Made by a program: the position numbers and the translations under genes
Assembly (NCBI RefSeq): GCF_018882295.1
Contig: NZ_JACVOR010000002.1
Span: 124,001 to 188,000, forward strand
Origin: Polynucleobacter sp. 80A-SIGWE
GTDB taxonomy: Bacteria > Pseudomonadota > Gammaproteobacteria > Burkholderiales > Burkholderiaceae
Reading direction: 5' to 3'
DNA length: 64,000 nt
Part shown: positions 33,253 through 42,578 of the stretch, piece by piece
How positions within the stretch are numbered: position 1 is the first letter of the stretch
How the letters are laid out: each line of letters begins with the position of its first letter
Notes under the pieces: generated by a model
The model's database searches: none
What the model was told of the DNA's origin: nothing
What the model saw: only the letters and a program-made list of their open reading frames with translations

Positions 33253-34557
33253 ATGAAAAAAACTTCCATCCTTTCAGTATTGGCGCTCGGTGCAGCCTTG
33301 AGTATTCTTTCTCCGGTTGTGTACGCAGATCCACCAATGCCACCTTTTTATGCCTCCGTCATGAAAATGGCTCCCGAAGGTAAGTTAGGGCAAGTGATCA
33401 AGAAAGAAAAAATAGAGACTTCTATTAAAGGTGCGCAGGCTTGGAAGATTGCCTATATCTCATCCGATGTGGCGGGACGCAAAACGATTGCTACAGGAAC
33501 CATCATTGCTCCAGTTGGTTCGGCTCCAAAAGAAGGTAGGCCTATTCTTGCTTGGGCTCATGGCACAACGGGATCAGCGCAAAATTGTGGGCCATCGCAA
33601 ATCATTGATCCAACGGCTGCTTTAAATGAATATTTCTTGATGGGCGGCAACTCTTGGACTGATTACGGCATTCCAAATGGTCAAGAGTTTATTAATCAGG
33701 GTTATGTTGTTGTAGCTACAGACTACCAAGGTCTTGGTGGAGGCGGCAAGCATCAATATGCTGTGGCACAAACAAACGGTAGAGATGTTATTAACTCTGC
33801 AAGAGCGGCTAGCTCTATGCAAGAAGTGGGTGCCGGCAAGAAGACTCTAGTTTACGGTTGGTCGCAGGGTGGTGGTGCCACTATTGCTGCAGCAAGCCTG
33901 CCTGAGTATCAAGCTCTTCAGGGCACTGCTGCGGATAACTTGCAGTACCTTGGATTTGTTGCCCTAGCGCCAGATGACGTGGCAGCCATGTTATCCAATA
34001 TACCGACCGATGAAGCTGCCGCAAAAAAGCTCATGAATGGATTTACTCAGGCTAACGTCCCCAATGTATTCTTATTTGCTCACTATATGATCGGTCTTTG
34101 GGGTACTCAAGCGGCATTCCCTGGTTTACAGCTGACTGATGTGCTAACAGAGGATGGGGCTAAGGTTGTCGATAAGCTGGCGAAAAATAAATGTATCCAT
34201 GCGCTAGCAGATACCTTCAACTATGCCTATGGAGATAGCTATAAATCTCTTTTAAAGCCAGAACCCAGTAATTCTTTAGCATGGGTAAAGGCATTTGTTA
34301 ATGGTAGCGTGAAGCCTGTTAAGCCGGTAGCGCCAGTTGTAATTTACTGGGGCACTAAAGACACTGCAGTTCCTCCAGTCATGCATGAGCTTTATCAAAA
34401 GCAAATGTGCGCTATGGGTGCGAACGTAGGAAGAAACCAGTTGCCTGGTGAGCAAACTCACTTCACAACCCCTGGAGTTTCAGCGCCGATGTATCTTGAG
34501 TGGGTGAAGGATCGAGTGGCTGGTAAGCCATTGGCTAATGGATGCCCTCAAAACTAG
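33253..34557 (+). CDS. Secreted lipase-like alpha/beta hydrolase
   Basis: The protein has 434 aa. A signal peptide ends at VYA. The oxyanion segment AWAHGTTGSAQNCGPS, the nucleophile elbow YGWSQGGGAT with Ser204, the acid region YWGTKDTAVPP and LPGEQTHFTTPG with a candidate catalytic His fit the secretory lipase (LIP) family of alpha/beta hydrolases. Four cysteines are available for disulphides. It probably hydrolyses fatty-acid esters in the periplasm or outside the cell, alongside the neighbouring amide hydrolases. Confidence 0.83.
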   Translation: MKKTSILSVLALGAALSILSPVVYADPPMPPFYASVMKMAPEGKLGQVIKKEKIETSIKGAQAWKIAYISSDVAGRKTIATGTIIAPVGSAPKEGRPILAWAHGTTGSAQNCGPSQIIDPTAALNEYFLMGGNSWTDYGIPNGQEFINQGYVVVATDYQGLGGGGKHQYAVAQTNGRDVINSARAASSMQEVGAGKKTLVYGWSQGGGATIAAASLPEYQALQGTAADNLQYLGFVALAPDDVAAMLSNIPTDEAAAKKLMNGFTQANVPNVFLFAHYMIGLWGTQAAFPGLQLTDVLTEDGAKVVDKLAKNKCIHALADTFNYAYGDSYKSLLKPEPSNSLAWVKAFVNGSVKPVKPVAPVVIYWGTKDTAVPPVMHELYQKQMCAMGANVGRNQLPGEQTHFTTPGVSAPMYLEWVKDRVAGKPLANGCPQN

Positions 34558-34628
34558 AAAGCCCTGCGGGGGGATTGTTATGAATGACGGACCCTAAAAA
34601 TACCCCTTTATGGGTCGTTATTTTGGGT

Positions 34629-34647
34629 TTTGTAGGCTTTTGTAAGG
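34629..34647 (+). promoter_or_regulatory. Tandem TTTTGTAGG/TTTTGTAAGG repeats, candidate regulator box 3
   Basis: TTTTGTAGGC and TTTTGTAAGG follow each other with a 10-bp period, 20 bp before a TATATT -10-like hexamer (34667). This is the usual geometry for OmpR/PhoB-type boxes replacing the -35 element, here for the OmpA-like gene at 34719. Confidence 0.55.
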
Positions 34648-34718
34648 TTTGAGTACGCCTTTGGGCTATATTAACTAAGCATCTAAGCAACCATTTTTAA
34701 AGATTCTGGAGAAAATAC

Positions 34719-35258
34719 ATGAGCTTCATGAAACAAGGTTTTATCGCGTTTTCCATTGCAGCACTGGCCCTTTTGAGTGCCTGTGTAAGCCAAAATAAAT
34801 ACAATCAGCTAGACCAGGCGTACACCCAGCTTCAACAAGCCTATCAAGGTGATGAGGTCGAGATTCGTCAATTACAGGGCGAGTTGCGCATTACTATTCG
34901 CGACAAGATTTTGTTCCCAGAGGGTGGCTACCGTTTAAATGCAAAAGCAGATCAAGTGCTAGCAAAAATGGCGCCAACACTTTCTGGCTTCCAAAATACC
35001 AAGGTAGTTGTACGTGGTTACACAGACAATCTTTCAATTGGGCCTGAGTTGCGCAATCAAGGTATTACAACTAATCTCGATTTATCCTCTAAGCGTGCAG
35101 ATAACGTAGTTGATTACCTGATTCGTAAAGGCGTAAGTCAAAGTTTGATTTCTGCGCAAGGTATGGGCGAATCTAATCCTGTAGCTTCTAACGCAACCCC
35201 AGATGGTCGCGCACAAAATCGTCGTATTGAAGTTACCTTGGTTGGACCAGGTAATTAA
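34719..35258 (+). CDS. OmpA-family peptidoglycan-binding lipoprotein
   Basis: The protein has 179 aa. The lipobox LSAC gives a mature lipoprotein beginning CVSQNKYNQL. A short helical linker leads to an OmpA/MotB domain (residues 60-179) with KILFPEGGYRLN, VVRGYTDNLSIGP, LSSKRADNVVDYLIRKG and RAQNRRIEVTL. It should tie the outer membrane to peptidoglycan. It stands 26 bp before the COG4315 lipoprotein and probably shares its transcript. Confidence 0.88.
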   Translation: MSFMKQGFIAFSIAALALLSACVSQNKYNQLDQAYTQLQQAYQGDEVEIRQLQGELRITIRDKILFPEGGYRLNAKADQVLAKMAPTLSGFQNTKVVVRGYTDNLSIGPELRNQGITTNLDLSSKRADNVVDYLIRKGVSQSLISAQGMGESNPVASNATPDGRAQNRRIEVTLVGPGN

Positions 35259-35284
35259 TTCACAGCACAAGTAAAGGATAAAGA

Positions 35285-35683
35285 ATGAAATATTTAATGA
35301 AAATTTGTGCGCTAGCAATTGTTGCGCTGTCATTGGCTGCATGCTCAGGTACGCCTGATGTAAAAACATCTTCAGCGGATTTTGTAAAAGTTACTAATGG
35401 AATTTTGACAAGCAGTTATGGCAAAACCGTTTATACCTTTGATAAAGATCAGGCTGGCTCAGGTAAATCTGAGTGCACATTAACCTGTGCAGATAATTGG
35501 CCTCCAGTCTACGTAGAGCCAGGCATCATGCTTTCCGGAGATTTTTCTTCTATCACCCGTAACAATGGTCAGAAGCAATTGACCTACAAGGGCAAGCCAC
35601 TTTATTTCTACATAAAGGATAAGAATCCTGGAGATAAGACTGGTGATAACGTCAACAATGCATGGCATGTTGTAACGCCATAA
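35285..35683 (+). CDS. COG4315-type lipoprotein (secreted repeat, Y-x4-D)
   Basis: The protein has 132 aa. The lipobox LAAC gives CSGTPDVKTSS. Two repeats with the Y-x4-D pattern are visible (TVYTFDKDQAGSGKSECTLT; PLYFYIKDKNPGDKTGDNVN), with a CTLTCADNWPP motif between them. This is the family of predicted lipoproteins with a secreted repeat of unknown function. It is likely co-transcribed with the OmpA-type gene. Confidence 0.86.
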   Translation: MKYLMKICALAIVALSLAACSGTPDVKTSSADFVKVTNGILTSSYGKTVYTFDKDQAGSGKSECTLTCADNWPPVYVEPGIMLSGDFSSITRNNGQKQLTYKGKPLYFYIKDKNPGDKTGDNVNNAWHVVTP

Positions 35684-35706
35684 TTTATTGCTGATGCAAT
35701 GAATCG

Positions 35707-35733
35707 GAAGCCACCTACGGGTGGTTTCTTTGC
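35707..35733 (+). terminator. Terminator after the two lipoprotein genes
   Basis: CCACC and GGTGG stem with loop TACG, then TTTCTTTG. Confidence 0.75.
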
Positions 35734-35776
35734 ATTTTTAAATGTCGATTAATCGCAATTAGATTGAAATAATTTC

Positions 35777-37240
35777 TTGAAGTCACTAAATACCACTCGT
35801 CACGAGGCAAGATCTGCGCTTCTAATGCTAGTAAGCGCTTTTTTGCTTTTGGGTGTGGTGGGGTGTGCCAGCAGGCCAATCAATCCAGCCATAGATAAAA
35901 TTGAGCTGCAAAAAGGCTACCGTTTTTTAAATCCAGATAGATTTGAGAATGGAATAATGCCCGAGACTTTGGTGGTCTTGGCTTTTTCTGGAGGTGGTAC
36001 TAGGGCCGCTGCATTCTCCTATGGCGTACTCGAGGCTCTTCGCGAAATTGAGCTAGTTAAATCAGATGGTAAAAAAATTCGCGCTCTTGATCAGGTCAAT
36101 TTCATTACTGGTGTATCAGGTGGTAGCTTTACCGCACTTGCTTATGGCTTGCATGGTGAAAAGCTATTTGATTTTTATGATGCCGATTTTTTAAAGCGTG
36201 ATGTGCAGGGTGAGTTAATAAGTAGAGCAGTCAATCCTGTAAATTGGACCAACTTAGCCTCAACAGGGTGGGGGCGTTCTGAATTAGCCGCCGAACTCTA
36301 TGATGAGATTTTATTTCATGGTGCTACCTATGGCGATCTACCAAAGCGCAATGCCCCCTTTGTTTTAGCCTCAGGCACTGATATTTCTTCGGGTGCTGGC
36401 TTTGCTTTTGATCAAGATTTTTTCGATTACCTGTGCTCAGATGTGTATGGCGTACCTTTAGCCCGTGCGGCTGCATCCTCTTCTGCAGTTCCTTTTGTCT
36501 TATCGCCGGTAAGCTATAACAATTATGCTGGCCAGTGCAAATTTACTGAGCCTGATTACCTGCGTTATTTTGAAAACTCAGCTAATGCTCCAAGGCCAGC
36601 TGCACGTTTAATTAAATCGATGCAAGAATTAAAGGCATATCACGATCAAAAAGATAATCCGTACATACATGTAGTCGATGGTGGTCTTGCCGATAATCTC
36701 GCTATGCGTGAGCTGCTTGATTTTTTAGAAGGGCTTGAGGCCATGCAACTCGCGGGCTTATCAACACCATTTGATGGTGTAAAGCGAATTATTGTCGTGG
36801 TAGTCAACTCCCTTTCTTCCCCTGAAACTTCATGGAATAAATCGGTTAACGGCCCGGGCAGTATTGATTTGCTAATTAAGGCCACTGGTGTTCCGATTGA
36901 TCACTATTCTTATGAAGAGGTTGAGACCTTGAAGGATACTCAGGCCCGCTGGAATAGCATGCGCAAATTACGTAAATCTAAATTGTTTGCCAGTAACAAA
37001 GATCCTGCATTAGCCAAGATTGTAAATACGCCTGATATTGGTTTATATGCTGTGAATGTTGCATTTAATATGCTCGATGACAAAGCAGAATATGAATACC
37101 TTAATGGCTTGCCTACTTCGTTTTCATTGCCTCCTGAGGCAGTAGATCGCTTAAGAGCTGCTGCTAAAAAAATTATCCTCAGCTCTCCAGAAGTTCAAAA
37201 GATCATGAAGGATGCAAATATGAAAATCGTCAAACAGTAA
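35777..37240 (+). CDS. Patatin-like phospholipase lipoprotein
   Basis: The protein has 487 aa from a TTG start. The lipobox GVVGC suggests a lipoprotein (CASRPINPAID). Patatin motifs are complete: oxyanion loop SGGGTRAAAFSYG, nucleophile GVSGGSF and the Asp of the dyad in DGGLADNLAMRE. Patatins are acyl hydrolases acting on phospholipids or other lipids. The following barrel gene begins 13 bp after the stop, and the pair may form an operon. Confidence 0.87.
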   Translation: MKSLNTTRHEARSALLMLVSAFLLLGVVGCASRPINPAIDKIELQKGYRFLNPDRFENGIMPETLVVLAFSGGGTRAAAFSYGVLEALREIELVKSDGKKIRALDQVNFITGVSGGSFTALAYGLHGEKLFDFYDADFLKRDVQGELISRAVNPVNWTNLASTGWGRSELAAELYDEILFHGATYGDLPKRNAPFVLASGTDISSGAGFAFDQDFFDYLCSDVYGVPLARAAASSSAVPFVLSPVSYNNYAGQCKFTEPDYLRYFENSANAPRPAARLIKSMQELKAYHDQKDNPYIHVVDGGLADNLAMRELLDFLEGLEAMQLAGLSTPFDGVKRIIVVVVNSLSSPETSWNKSVNGPGSIDLLIKATGVPIDHYSYEEVETLKDTQARWNSMRKLRKSKLFASNKDPALAKIVNTPDIGLYAVNVAFNMLDDKAEYEYLNGLPTSFSLPPEAVDRLRAAAKKIILSSPEVQKIMKDANMKIVKQ

Positions 37241-37253
37241 CTAGTTCCCAGTA

Positions 37254-38057
37254 ATGAAATATTTTTTATCGCTTCTCATCTGCTTATTTGTCTCGGTAGC
37301 CCATGCCGAAGATTTATTAGTGCCCGTTTCAAAATTTGACAATGATTCGCAGCAGCTCACAGATAGTAAGGTGCTGGAATTTTGGGCGTATCACAATTAC
37401 AACGGTGATGATAATTATCAAAATACGCTTAGGCTGCGCTATTACAACCCCTTAGCGCTTGGTGAATGGCGTGGGCGTATTCGTTTGGATACTGCTTATG
37501 TATCTAATTTCAATTCAATATCATCCGCCAATAATTCAGGGCAGTACAGCGCTGGTCAAACCATGGTCACTGTCTGGGGGCAAGACAATGGTTTATTAAA
37601 GTCTCTAGGTGCGTTAGTTGGTGGGCGCGTGATCTTTCCTTTTGGGAATAATGGGCAGTGGGCAGTAGGGCCTCAGTTGGGGTGGTCATTCCAGCCGGAG
37701 ATCGATACCCTCTTGCATGTAACCGATTTCTCACCGTTAATTCGCTATATGTATGGCTTTGACACGAAAAACAATAGTGTGAGCGCCAATCCTAGTCAGC
37801 CAGCCTTGTTAAGGAGTTTGCAGTTATTTCCTACAATTGGCTTCCAGTTGACTCCTGATACGATGCTGCGCTTTTGGGATGAGAACGGGATGGTCTATAA
37901 CTCCGCTGGAGGAGGGTGGTTTGTGCCAATTGATGCCATGGTGACCCATCGCTTTGCTAAAAACTGGGTTTTTGCGGTCGGCGGCAGCAAACAGGTAGTG
38001 CAAACCTATAAACAATATGACTGGTCTGCTTATGCAAAGATCTCCTTCAATTTTTAG
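37254..38057 (+). CDS. Predicted outer-membrane barrel protein, 267 aa
   Basis: A signal peptide ends at AHA. The mature chain alternates short beta strands with aromatic ends (LEFWAYHNYNGDDNYQNTLR; WRGRIRLDTAYVSNFNS) and ends in a barrel-type terminal strand, WSAYAKISFNF. I recognise the general shape of a small transporter-like barrel, distantly similar to the 38977 protein, without a named family. Its close spacing to the patatin gene suggests a common function. Confidence 0.7.
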   Translation: MKYFLSLLICLFVSVAHAEDLLVPVSKFDNDSQQLTDSKVLEFWAYHNYNGDDNYQNTLRLRYYNPLALGEWRGRIRLDTAYVSNFNSISSANNSGQYSAGQTMVTVWGQDNGLLKSLGALVGGRVIFPFGNNGQWAVGPQLGWSFQPEIDTLLHVTDFSPLIRYMYGFDTKNNSVSANPSQPALLRSLQLFPTIGFQLTPDTMLRFWDENGMVYNSAGGGWFVPIDAMVTHRFAKNWVFAVGGSKQVVQTYKQYDWSAYAKISFNF

Positions 38058-38151
38058 CGCATTAGCCCACTTTAATTGGCTCTGCAGTCTATAATAGCTC
38101 TCAAAATTAGTACCAATATCCCTTTAATAACACCCAATACAGTGCACTCTC

Positions 38152-38958
38152 ATGACTAAAAAAATCCTTGCTTCCCTCCTGGTAACTTGCGCATCATTCG
38201 CTTTGACTAGCGTTGCCCAAGCTCAAGAAGCTTTTTCACCAATTCCTCAAGTGACAGATGGATGGCGCGTTTCCGTTTCTCCATACGCATGGCTCCCAAC
38301 TGTTGGCACTACTGATAGTGGTGGTGGGCCTGGATCTAAAAGTGTAGATCTCTCCCTGAACAACATTATCAGCAACCTTAAGTCAGGCGTGATGATTGCG
38401 GGTGAGGTGCATTACGGTAAGTGGGGCGTGTCTCTGGATTTTGCTAATGCAGTTGTATCAAAATCAAGCGGCTTCAAATATCATGGCGACCCAGCATACC
38501 AATTTGGAGATAAGGGCACTTTACAAGCCTCATTATTTAATTTGATGGGTTCTTACACTGCATTTAACAATCAAGATGTCTATGTGGACGCTTTGGCTGG
38601 TGTGCGTTGGATTAGTTTGACGACTACTTTGGATTTGAATTTAGTCGGAACGACTGACAAAATTAGCAGCTCATCTGTAGCTTCAGCTACCTATGGTGTT
38701 CTTGGTGTGAACAGCCGTTATCGCATCATGGGCTCTAATTGGTATGTTCCTTTGTATGCCGACGCTGGTACTGCTGGTGGCCCAAATCACTTTACTTGGC
38801 AGGCATCAACCGGTGTGGGCGTAGCACTTAGCAAAATGGTAGACGTTTCTTTAACGTACCGTGCTATTGGCTTTGACGTCAAGTCTGGTAGCAACAATCA
38901 AGACTTAATTAAAGGCCTCTTTCATGGTCCGCAGTTGATGGCTACATTTAACTTCTAA
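38152..38958 (+). CDS. Predicted outer-membrane barrel protein (pair 1, first gene)
   Basis: The protein has 268 aa. The signal peptide is ILASLLVTCASFALTSVAQA. The rest is beta-rich and ends LMATFNF, a typical outer-membrane terminal signature. It is a paralogue of the protein at 43090, with about the same length and shared blocks (EAFSPIPQV, AHYGKWGV-like, MVDVSLTYRAIGF), but the two differ at many positions. It precedes the 38977 gene by 18 bp, as its paralogue precedes 43918. Confidence 0.78.
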   Translation: MTKKILASLLVTCASFALTSVAQAQEAFSPIPQVTDGWRVSVSPYAWLPTVGTTDSGGGPGSKSVDLSLNNIISNLKSGVMIAGEVHYGKWGVSLDFANAVVSKSSGFKYHGDPAYQFGDKGTLQASLFNLMGSYTAFNNQDVYVDALAGVRWISLTTTLDLNLVGTTDKISSSSVASATYGVLGVNSRYRIMGSNWYVPLYADAGTAGGPNHFTWQASTGVGVALSKMVDVSLTYRAIGFDVKSGSNNQDLIKGLFHGPQLMATFNF

Positions 38959-38965
38959 TTTTCAT

Positions 38966-39855
38966 ACCCGATTCTCATGAACAATATTCTTAAAATTGCA
39001 GTCATCGCATCTACAGCGTTGACTTTTGCATCTTCTGCATTAGCTCAAGAAGCAGCTGCTCGCACTGGAACCATTGCTGCTGAAAAATCTGGAGCGTTAG
39101 CGCCAGCTAAACCAGCGGTTGATAGTGTCGATATTGCCAAGAAGTTGGCTAACCCGATTGCCAACATGATCTCCGTACCTTTGCAGTACGAGTTCAGCCG
39201 TGGCCTTGGTCTTAATCAAGGTGGTTCAGAGCAAACCTTGCTGTTTCAGCCAGTGATGCCATTTAATTTGGGCGGTGGTGATACCTTTATCGTTCGTCCG
39301 ATTGTTGCCGGTGTGAGAGAGACAAGTATCCAATCTGCTCCAGGACATTCTTTTTCTGGTTACGGTATTGCCAGCGTGACGCTTGAATCCTTTTACGCGC
39401 CAAACACTAACTCTTCATGGATTTGGGGTATTGGTCCGTATGCGCAATCACCATCAGGTAATAGCGGTAAGTTTGGCTCCCAGCAAACAGGTGCCGGTGT
39501 CACCGGTGTTGTTCTCAATCGTGACGGCCCTTGGACATACGGTTTGCTAGGCTACCAATCATGGAATGTCGGTGGCAATCCAGCCTTTGGTACCCAAAAC
39601 AATCTCTATGGTCAGCCTTTTGTTGCATACACAACTAAAACGGCATGGACCTATACCGCCAATATGGAAGCGCAATATAACTATGATTCCCATCGTACGA
39701 CCAATCCGCTTTATGCCGGTGTTTCTAAATTGTTTGTAATTGACGGTGTGCCTTTCTCCTTTGGAGCGGGCCCAATCTATTACGTGAGCAATACGCCAGG
39801 CGGCCCTTCGGGCTGGGGTGCACGAGCAACGGCAACTGTTGTTATTTTGAAGTAA
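38966..39855 (+). repeat. Long near-perfect direct repeat, copy 1
   Basis: From about 8 bp before the gene start to its stop codon the sequence matches 43907-44796, with three differences near the end. The upstream gap has two more differences, and downstream sequences are unrelated. The gene before it in each pair is much less similar. Confidence 0.9.
38977..39855 (+). CDS. Predicted outer-membrane barrel protein (pair 1, second gene)
   Basis: The protein has 292 aa. The signal peptide ends at SSALA. The mature protein has a barrel-like pattern (ISVPLQYEFSRGLGLNQGGS, WIWGIGPYAQSPSG, YTANMEAQYNYDSHR). The protein encoded at 43918-44796 is identical in sequence. The two DNA copies differ at only three synonymous sites, all near the 3' end. 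Function is unknown; a barrel of the family represented also at 21278. Confidence 0.8.
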   Translation: MNNILKIAVIASTALTFASSALAQEAAARTGTIAAEKSGALAPAKPAVDSVDIAKKLANPIANMISVPLQYEFSRGLGLNQGGSEQTLLFQPVMPFNLGGGDTFIVRPIVAGVRETSIQSAPGHSFSGYGIASVTLESFYAPNTNSSWIWGIGPYAQSPSGNSGKFGSQQTGAGVTGVVLNRDGPWTYGLLGYQSWNVGGNPAFGTQNNLYGQPFVAYTTKTAWTYTANMEAQYNYDSHRTTNPLYAGVSKLFVIDGVPFSFGAGPIYYVSNTPGGPSGWGARATATVVILK

Positions 39856-39873
39856 TTGCAGTTCTGGAAAGCT

Positions 39874-39899
39874 AAAACCACTCTTCGGAGTGGTTTTTT
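39874..39899 (+). terminator. Terminator after barrel pair 1
   Basis: AAAACCACTC, loop TTCG, GAGTGGTTTTTT. The second pair lacks this terminator and runs on into an amidohydrolase gene. Confidence 0.87.
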
Positions 39900-39950
39900 A
39901 TTGCCATTACTGATTATGATTACTTAAGCCCTGAATAGACCTTTCCTTGC

Positions 39951-41792
39951 ATGCTGAAGACCCTCTTCTCAATCCTCATTTTGCTTCTGACTCTCTCCGT
40001 AAGGATTGCTAGTGCTAGTGCTAGTGATGGTTATCTACAGAGTCAGGCCTATTTTGAAGATACGACTAATGCGCTTACTCTTGAGCAGGTAAGGCAAGAA
40101 AAGTTCACTGCGTATGAAGGTTGGTTATCGCAAGGCTATCGACCATCAACCTACTGGATCAAATTAGATGTACGCCCTTCAGATAGGGATTTAGTTTTAA
40201 GGGTACGACCAGCTTATGTAGAAAGCATTCAATTGTTTGATGCTTTGGAACCCAACGGTATAAGACTAACGGGCGCTAAATACAGTACAAGTGATGCAGA
40301 GGTACGATCCGTTAACCATGGTTTCTATTTGGGCGCAAATACTCATGAGCGAGTTATTTATTTAAAGATTAAATCAGTCCGAACTTACTTGCTGAATTTT
40401 GAGGTGATGCCTCTCTCGGATTTTTTAGATGCAGAGCATACAAGCAGTCTCATTTTGGTGGCCTACATCGTTTTTGTATTTTCACTTGGCTTATGGCTTT
40501 TAGGTGCCTGGCTAAGTAATCGAGAGATTGTTTTGGGAATGTTTGTTATTCAGCAATTCATTTCATTTTGTCATGTGTTCTTTTTGTACGGGTATGCACG
40601 AATTCTCTTTGATCCTCACATTGATCAATCAGTCATTAATTACTTTACTTATGTCTCAGTTGTGATCTACCCAGTAATTGGGGTCTTGGCGAACAAGTTT
40701 CTTTTTAGGGAGTACGCTTTAAAACGTTTTTATGCGTATTTATTTAATGGTGCGATTTGCATCTCTATTTGTATTATTGCCATATTGATATTTGTGAATC
40801 CAGGGCTTGCCTTAAAGATAAATGCATTACTTGTCATATTGGTAGCGATTCTATTTTGGGTAACATCACTTTTTGGTACCGGCATAGATGGTGTGAAAAA
40901 TACCAATCTGCCGATCAATATACTGCGCGTGTATTTCACATTAAATCTATTCATGTGGGCAATGGTTGTGTTCCCAGCCCTGGGAGTTGCTCCATCCAAT
41001 GAGTTAGCGGCGCACTCTAATATTATTTACAGTGCGTTAAGCGGCTTAATTTTTTGCTGGATATTACAATATCGCGCTAAATTCATATTGAAAAATGAAG
41101 CCCTTAAGTCTGCCGCGCTTAAGGAAGAGGTTGAGAATGAGCGTATTCGGCGAGAGGAGCAGGGTAAGTTGATGTCAATGCTTACCCATGAGATAAGAAC
41201 ACCCCTCTCAGTTTTAAAGCTAGTGGTAGATCGCAAGGTTACTGGATCTGAGTTAGAAGAATATGCCAATAGGGCGGTCAATAATATTGACTCTATTATT
41301 GATAAATGTATACAGCTCGATCGTCTTGAGTTGAATGTTCTGCAGGTCAATAAATCTAATTTTAATTTTTTAGTTTTATTAAATTCAATTATTTCAGACG
41401 GAAGGCTGGATAAAAGATTTTTAATTCATGGTCATGCAGACGTCAATGTTGAGTCTGATCCAGATATCGTGAGTATTGTTGTTTCAAATCTTCTCGGTAA
41501 TGCCATTAAATACTCGGCACCAGGAACTGACATCGATATTCGTGTAGATATCCTCGATGAGCATGAATCAAGGCGCCTGCAATTTAGCGTTCAAAATAGG
41601 ATCGGTAGCATGGGTGCGCCAGATCCAGTGCTAGCTTTCGAGAAATATTACAGAAGCCCAGCCGCAAGCAAAATTAGCGGCTCTGGTTTAGGCTTATTTC
41701 TGGTACGAGAGTTGGTTCACGCCTTGCAGGGTGAGGTAAAGTTGTCCGTTAACGATAATCAAATTACATTTACGGTATGGATACCAATCTAA
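39951..41792 (+). CDS. 7TMR-DISM sensor histidine kinase 2
   Basis: The protein has 613 aa and is a full-length paralogue of kinase 1. A signal peptide (to ASA) is followed by a 7TMR-DISMED2 domain (YRPSTYWIKLDVRPSDRDLV), seven membrane segments, LTHEIRTPLSVLKLV with phospho-acceptor His413, NLLGNAIKYSAPG and GSGLGLFLVREL. The sensor half is more varied than the kinase half, suggesting a related but different ligand. It overlaps its regulator by 16 bp, as in system 1. It lies between the two barrel gene pairs. Confidence 0.92.
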   Translation: MLKTLFSILILLLTLSVRIASASASDGYLQSQAYFEDTTNALTLEQVRQEKFTAYEGWLSQGYRPSTYWIKLDVRPSDRDLVLRVRPAYVESIQLFDALEPNGIRLTGAKYSTSDAEVRSVNHGFYLGANTHERVIYLKIKSVRTYLLNFEVMPLSDFLDAEHTSSLILVAYIVFVFSLGLWLLGAWLSNREIVLGMFVIQQFISFCHVFFLYGYARILFDPHIDQSVINYFTYVSVVIYPVIGVLANKFLFREYALKRFYAYLFNGAICISICIIAILIFVNPGLALKINALLVILVAILFWVTSLFGTGIDGVKNTNLPINILRVYFTLNLFMWAMVVFPALGVAPSNELAAHSNIIYSALSGLIFCWILQYRAKFILKNEALKSAALKEEVENERIRREEQGKLMSMLTHEIRTPLSVLKLVVDRKVTGSELEEYANRAVNNIDSIIDKCIQLDRLELNVLQVNKSNFNFLVLLNSIISDGRLDKRFLIHGHADVNVESDPDIVSIVVSNLLGNAIKYSAPGTDIDIRVDILDEHESRRLQFSVQNRIGSMGAPDPVLAFEKYYRSPAASKISGSGLGLFLVRELVHALQGEVKLSVNDNQITFTVWIPI

Positions 41793-42460
41793 AAATTGCC
41801 ATTGTTGAAGACAATGACGACTTAAGGTCGCTATTGGTTCAAGACCTTTCTATTGCAGGGTATTTTGTTCAGGGTGCCGATTCTGGTGAGCAGTTGGATG
41901 AAATTTTTGCAGTCAATAACTTTGATGTTTTGATCGCTGACGTCAATTTACCTGGAGAAAGCGGTTTTGATATAGCTGCCCGCTATAAAAGACTGAATAC
42001 CTATCTTACGGTTGTCATGCTCACTGCTCGCACATCAGCAGAAGACAAGATAAAGGGCTATGAGTCTGGTGCTGATTTATATCTTACTAAGCCAGTTTCA
42101 AATCCTGAATTATTGGCTGTCATTGGAAGTATCTCTAGGCGTGTAATTTCCCAAAAGGTCACCCCAGAAATCACGCTCAATCTCAAAAGCTTGACCTTAT
42201 CCGGCCTAAAAGCAGTTGAACTTAATAGGCAAGAGGCATTAATTGTTAAGGCTTTAAGCGAGTCCCCATCATCGAATTTGCCTTATTACAGGCTGCTGGA
42301 GATTTGTAATGAGCCAGTAGATGAGACTAGCAAGGCTGGTCTGGAGGTTCGGATTACGCGTTTGCGTAAGAAATTTGTTGAGGTAGGGGTTGAAAAGTCA
42401 TTTCGGGCCTTGCGGGGCAATGGGTATCAGCTTTTAGTGAGCGTGCATATCATCTTGTAA
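41777..42460 (+). CDS. OmpR-family response regulator 2
   Basis: The protein has 227 aa, paralogous to response regulator 1 with a very similar DNA-binding domain (GLEVRITRLRKKFVEVGVEK, RALRGNGYQLL). The receiver has Asp55 (VLIADVNLPGESGF), Thr in VVMLTARTS and Lys in LYLTKPVSN. Because the recognition helices are nearly the same, the two regulators probably share or compete for sites. TTGTAAGG repeats lie right at the end of this gene, upstream of the channel-like gene. Confidence 0.92.
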   Translation: MDTNLKIAIVEDNDDLRSLLVQDLSIAGYFVQGADSGEQLDEIFAVNNFDVLIADVNLPGESGFDIAARYKRLNTYLTVVMLTARTSAEDKIKGYESGADLYLTKPVSNPELLAVIGSISRRVISQKVTPEITLNLKSLTLSGLKAVELNRQEALIVKALSESPSSNLPYYRLLEICNEPVDETSKAGLEVRITRLRKKFVEVGVEKSFRALRGNGYQLLVSVHIIL

Positions 42461-42472
42461 GGAATTGCAAGG
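42455..42472 (+). promoter_or_regulatory. Tandem TTGTAAGG/TTGCAAGG repeats, candidate regulator box 4
   Basis: TTGTAAGGAA at 42455 and TTGCAAGGAA at 42465 have a 10-bp period. They overlap the regulator's stop codon and precede the channel-like gene at 42579 by about 105 bp. Confidence 0.45.
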
Positions 42473-42578
42473 AATAGAAAGTATTCGCAAGTCTCAGAAC
42501 ACGAATTTGGTTAAATTGAGGGCCAGTTATTTTGAATGGCTTTACCCCTACAACCCACACCAAATATAAGCTCGCATC

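Noticed and set aside
33192..33383. A small plus-strand open frame before the lipase gene
   Set aside because: It overlaps the lipase start in another frame, has no ribosome binding site and reads as low-quality protein.
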